The position numbers and the translations under genes were made by a program. Of a stretch of 16,343 nt of DNA, positions 14,504 through 16,343 are shown piece by piece. Origin of the DNA: DASTCC01 sp035711465 (GTDB lineage Bacteria > Acidobacteriota > Vicinamibacteria > Vicinamibacterales > SCN-69-37); the NCBI GenBank assembly GCA_035711465.1, contig DASTCC010000074.1:1-16343 (forward strand), given 5' to 3'. The notes beneath the pieces were generated by a model, which saw nothing but the letters and a program-made list of their open reading frames with translations, was not told the DNA's origin and made no database searches. Each line of letters begins with the position of its first letter. Within the stretch, counting starts at the first letter, position 1.

Positions 14504-14532
14504 AGATTACGTGGGGGTGGCGATCCAGTCAA
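14504..14532 (-). promoter_or_regulatory. Candidate sigma-70-type promoter of the lasso operon
   Basis: On the minus strand TTGACT (14527-14532, five of six to TTGACA) is followed after exactly 17 bp by TAATCT (14504-14509, a weaker -10). The start would fall near 14497, giving a leader of about 75 nt that contains the palindrome at 14432-14454. It stands in the only gap of the minus-strand genes large enough for a promoter. Confidence 0.45.
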
Positions 14533-14553
14533 GCCGACGTGTGACCCGTCGGC
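14533..14553 (-). terminator. Hairpin downstream of the symporter gene, weak terminator candidate
   Basis: GCCGACG (14533-14539) is a perfect complement of CGTCGGC (14547-14553) with a 7-nt loop, 28 bp after the symporter stop on the minus strand. No T-tract follows; instead it runs straight into the TTGACT of the lasso promoter candidate. It could separate the symporter transcript from the lasso operon or bind a regulator next to the -35 element. Confidence 0.35.
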
Positions 14554-14580
14554 GCTCTGCTGTGACGCGATCGATACAGA

Positions 14581-15936
14581 TCAGAACACCGCCAGCATCA
14601 GATATGTCAGCCCCGACGCGATCAGGCCGAGAAACGCGGGGGTCGCCCAGCCGAAGCCGGCGCCGCCCGTTGCGATGTGGATGGTCACGAGCGTCATCAC
14701 CCCGACCAGCATCGAGGCGAGTGCGCTCCAGCGGCCCGCTTTGGGCAGGAACAGCCCGCCCATGATCGGCGCGAACAGCGTCACGATCATGATCGAGTAG
14801 AACATCGTCAGCGCGTCGACGACGCTGTCGAGCGCGAACGTCAGCACGTAGCCGACGATCGAGCCGCCGATCGCGACCAGCCGGGCGACGCGAAGCACGT
14901 CGCCGTCGGTCGCGTTGGGGCGGAAGAAGCCTTTGTAGAAGTCGCGCGCCCCCGACGTCGCCAGCATGAAGAGGACGGCGTCGGCGGAGCTGATTTCCGC
15001 CGAGAGCACCGCGGCGAGCGCGATCGCGCCGACGAACGGCGTGACGTCGTCGGCGAGCACGGTCGGCAGCGCCATCTCCGCGCGTTCGAGACCCGGATGG
15101 AGCGCCCGCGCCGCCAGGCCGAGCATCACCGGCAGCACGGCGAAGAAGAGCAGCGCGACGCCGTTGATCGCGACGCCCATCGTCAGCGAGCGCTCGTCCT
15201 TCGCGCCGTACGCTTTCTGAATCAGCCCGGGCGAGAGAAAGAACGCCGGGCCGAGCAGGAAGAGCGTCGGCCAGCCGACGTTGGCGCCGCGCCAGAAGCT
15301 GGTGTCGCCCGCGCTGGCGCCGGCGAGACTGGCGCTGTGCTGCGCGAGCGGCGCGGCGATCACGAAGCCGACCAGAATCACGAACAGCTGAATCCGGTTG
15401 ACGACAGCCGCGCTCTTCAGGCCGCCCATTACGAAGTAAGTGGTGGTCGCGAGCGTCGCGAGCAGCGCGCCGATCGCCAGCGGCAGCCCGGCGACCTTGT
15501 GGATCACCTCCGCCGCGCCGCGGAGCTGTCCGCAGAGAATGAAGAAGCTGCCCATCCAGATGATGGCGGCGGCCAGACCCCGGACGTCGCGGCCGAAGTG
15601 GTACTCGAGGAAGTCGCCGACGGTGAGGAATCCGAGCGTCTTCGCTTCGCGCCACACGCGCGGGCCGATCCAGAAGGCGAGCACGAGCGAGCCGAGGCCG
15701 GCGCTGCCGTTCCACCACCACGCCGCCAGGCCGTCGGAGTAGGCGTAGCCCGTGGCGCCGACCGTCGATCCGGCGCCGATGTTGGCGGCCAGAAAGGTCG
15801 CGACCAGCAGTCCCGGCCCGAGCGTGCGGCCGGCGACGAAGAAGTCGGTGCTCTGACGGACCGCCCGCCCGACCCACGAGCCGAGCACGATCAGACCGAT
15901 GGAGTAGACGATGAGCAGGGCTACGAACAACGTCAC
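14581..15936 (-). CDS. Sodium:solute symporter family protein (SSS)
   Basis: A 451-residue membrane transporter with about 12 to 13 helices, slightly short for the family. Hallmarks are GRTLGPGLLVATFLAANIGAG read as a GRTLGP segment followed by GAGSTVG (54-60), and LSAEISSADAVLF (311-323), where the serine pair lies at the sodium site of this family. It imports an organic solute with Na+; the substrate (sugar, carboxylate, amino acid) is not readable. GTG 15936 follows the peptidase stop by 14 bp. The gap is pyrimidine-rich and shows no Shine-Dalgarno, so initiation may depend on coupling to the peptidase. It is in line with the peptidase, not obviously with the lasso operon. Confidence 0.88.
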   Translation of the reverse strand: MTLFVALLIVYSIGLIVLGSWVGRAVRQSTDFFVAGRTLGPGLLVATFLAANIGAGSTVGATGYAYSDGLAAWWWNGSAGLGSLVLAFWIGPRVWREAKTLGFLTVGDFLEYHFGRDVRGLAAAIIWMGSFFILCGQLRGAAEVIHKVAGLPLAIGALLATLATTTYFVMGGLKSAAVVNRIQLFVILVGFVIAAPLAQHSASLAGASAGDTSFWRGANVGWPTLFLLGPAFFLSPGLIQKAYGAKDERSLTMGVAINGVALLFFAVLPVMLGLAARALHPGLERAEMALPTVLADDVTPFVGAIALAAVLSAEISSADAVLFMLATSGARDFYKGFFRPNATDGDVLRVARLVAIGGSIVGYVLTFALDSVVDALTMFYSIMIVTLFAPIMGGLFLPKAGRWSALASMLVGVMTLVTIHIATGGAGFGWATPAFLGLIASGLTYLMLAVF

Positions 15937-15950
15937 GGGGAAGCGGAAGC

Positions 15951-16343
15951 CTACTTGATCTCGCTCGCTGCCGGATATCCGGGGACGCCGCGCGCGAGGC
16001 TCACCGCGCGGATCACGGCGTCGGCCGTCGCCTCGGCCGCCAGCGCGCCGATCTGGCTGACGTTGGCGTCGCGTGTGAGCGCGCCCGTGGCGAGGGCGAA
16101 GAGCGTATCGCCGTCCGACGGCGTGTGCGAGGGCACGATCGTCCGCGCCAGGCCGTCCTGGGCCATCTCGGCGACCTTCATCGCCTGCGCCTTGCTCAGG
16201 CGCGCGTTGGTGACGACGACGCCGATCGTCGTGTTCTCCCGGCCCGGACCTTCGGCGACGACGCCGCGGCGGACGATCGCGAACGGGTTCTCGAGCGATC
16301 GGCCGTCCGCCGTGCGCACGCCCGCGACCGGCTGGCCCGTCCG
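15951..16343 (-). CDS. P1/S58 family peptidase (DmpA-like), C-terminal part
   Basis: An open frame runs from the right edge to TAG at 15951-15953; the N-terminal part is outside the window, about 130 residues being visible. The stretch ENTTIGVVVTNARLSKAQA and then DGLARTIVPSHTPSDGDTLFALATG is the conserved C-terminal region of S58 peptidases. These self-cleave before a Ser or Thr and act as N-terminal nucleophile aminopeptidases. The frame continues past the GTG at 16317-16319 with TGQPVAGVRTADG, so that codon is not the start. Its nucleophile should lie in the missing or adjacent part and cannot be checked here. It is probably co-transcribed with the symporter, suggesting peptide or amide breakdown with uptake of products. 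Confidence 0.82.
   Translation of the reverse strand, partial: RTGQPVAGVRTADGRSLENPFAIVRRGVVAEGPGRENTTIGVVVTNARLSKAQAMKVAEMAQDGLARTIVPSHTPSDGDTLFALATGALTRDANVSQIGALAAEATADAVIRAVSLARGVPGYPAASEIK

Noticed and set aside
1..16343. CRISPR arrays, tRNA or rRNA genes, transposases, integrases or attachment sites
   Set aside because: None seen: no regularly spaced direct repeats, no transposase or recombinase motifs and no recognisable tRNA structure were found by reading the sequence. Composition appears even across the window.

Overview
This window is uniformly G+C-rich (roughly two thirds by eye) and densely coding. Many start/stop overlaps are 4 bp or less, and GTG starts are frequent. The gene content (WbuB-type glycosyltransferase, short sugar transferase, O-antigen ligase-like protein, a DUF5658-like secreted protein, a PilZ protein and a lasso-type RiPP locus) suggests a Gram-negative soil or sediment bacterium. 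Acidobacteriota of the Vicinamibacteria type is my best guess. That is inference: there is no rRNA or marker gene to confirm it.

Layout. Positions 1-6454 (+) are one tightly packed surface-polysaccharide operon: the last codons of a probable carbamoyltransferase, a GT4 glycosyltransferase, a polyprenyl-phosphate sugar transferase, a geranylgeranyl-reductase-like flavoprotein, a PF14907-type nucleotidyltransferase, an O-antigen ligase/polymerase-like membrane protein and a HAD phosphatase. A 299 bp non-coding stretch (6455-6753) follows. It holds two inverted repeats, a good sigma-54 (-24/-12) promoter candidate and a leader that can fold over the ribosome binding site. It precedes a second + strand operon (6754-10772): secreted DUF5658-like protein, ABC exporter (fused membrane and ATPase domains), PilZ protein and a GT39-like polytopic membrane protein.

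This operon runs head-on (4 bp overlap) into a minus-strand operon at 14422-10769, which I read as a lasso-peptide locus. In transcription order it encodes a PqqD-like leader-recognition protein, an asparagine-synthetase-like lasso cyclase, a 55-residue precursor, an HprK-like kinase and a transglutaminase-fold leader peptidase. Upstream on the same strand are a sodium:solute symporter and the C-terminal part of an S58 (DmpA-type) peptidase, cut by the window end; these are probably unrelated housekeeping or transport genes.

How the genes may work together: the recognition protein would bind the precursor leader (WxxP motif), the B2 protease would cut it, and the cyclase would form the isopeptide ring. 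The only canonical ring I can draw is Gly35 to Asp43 (9 residues). The kinase would modify the peptide, although the core has no serine. No exporter lies in the minus operon; the convergent ABC transporter is the natural candidate. The nucleotidyltransferase family in the polysaccharide operon is one that also occurs in kinase-containing lasso loci, so the lasso system may be spread over both strands. The most noteworthy points are the atypical precursor (no Thr at -2, no C-terminal Ser), the gene order and the possible sigma-54/PilZ link.
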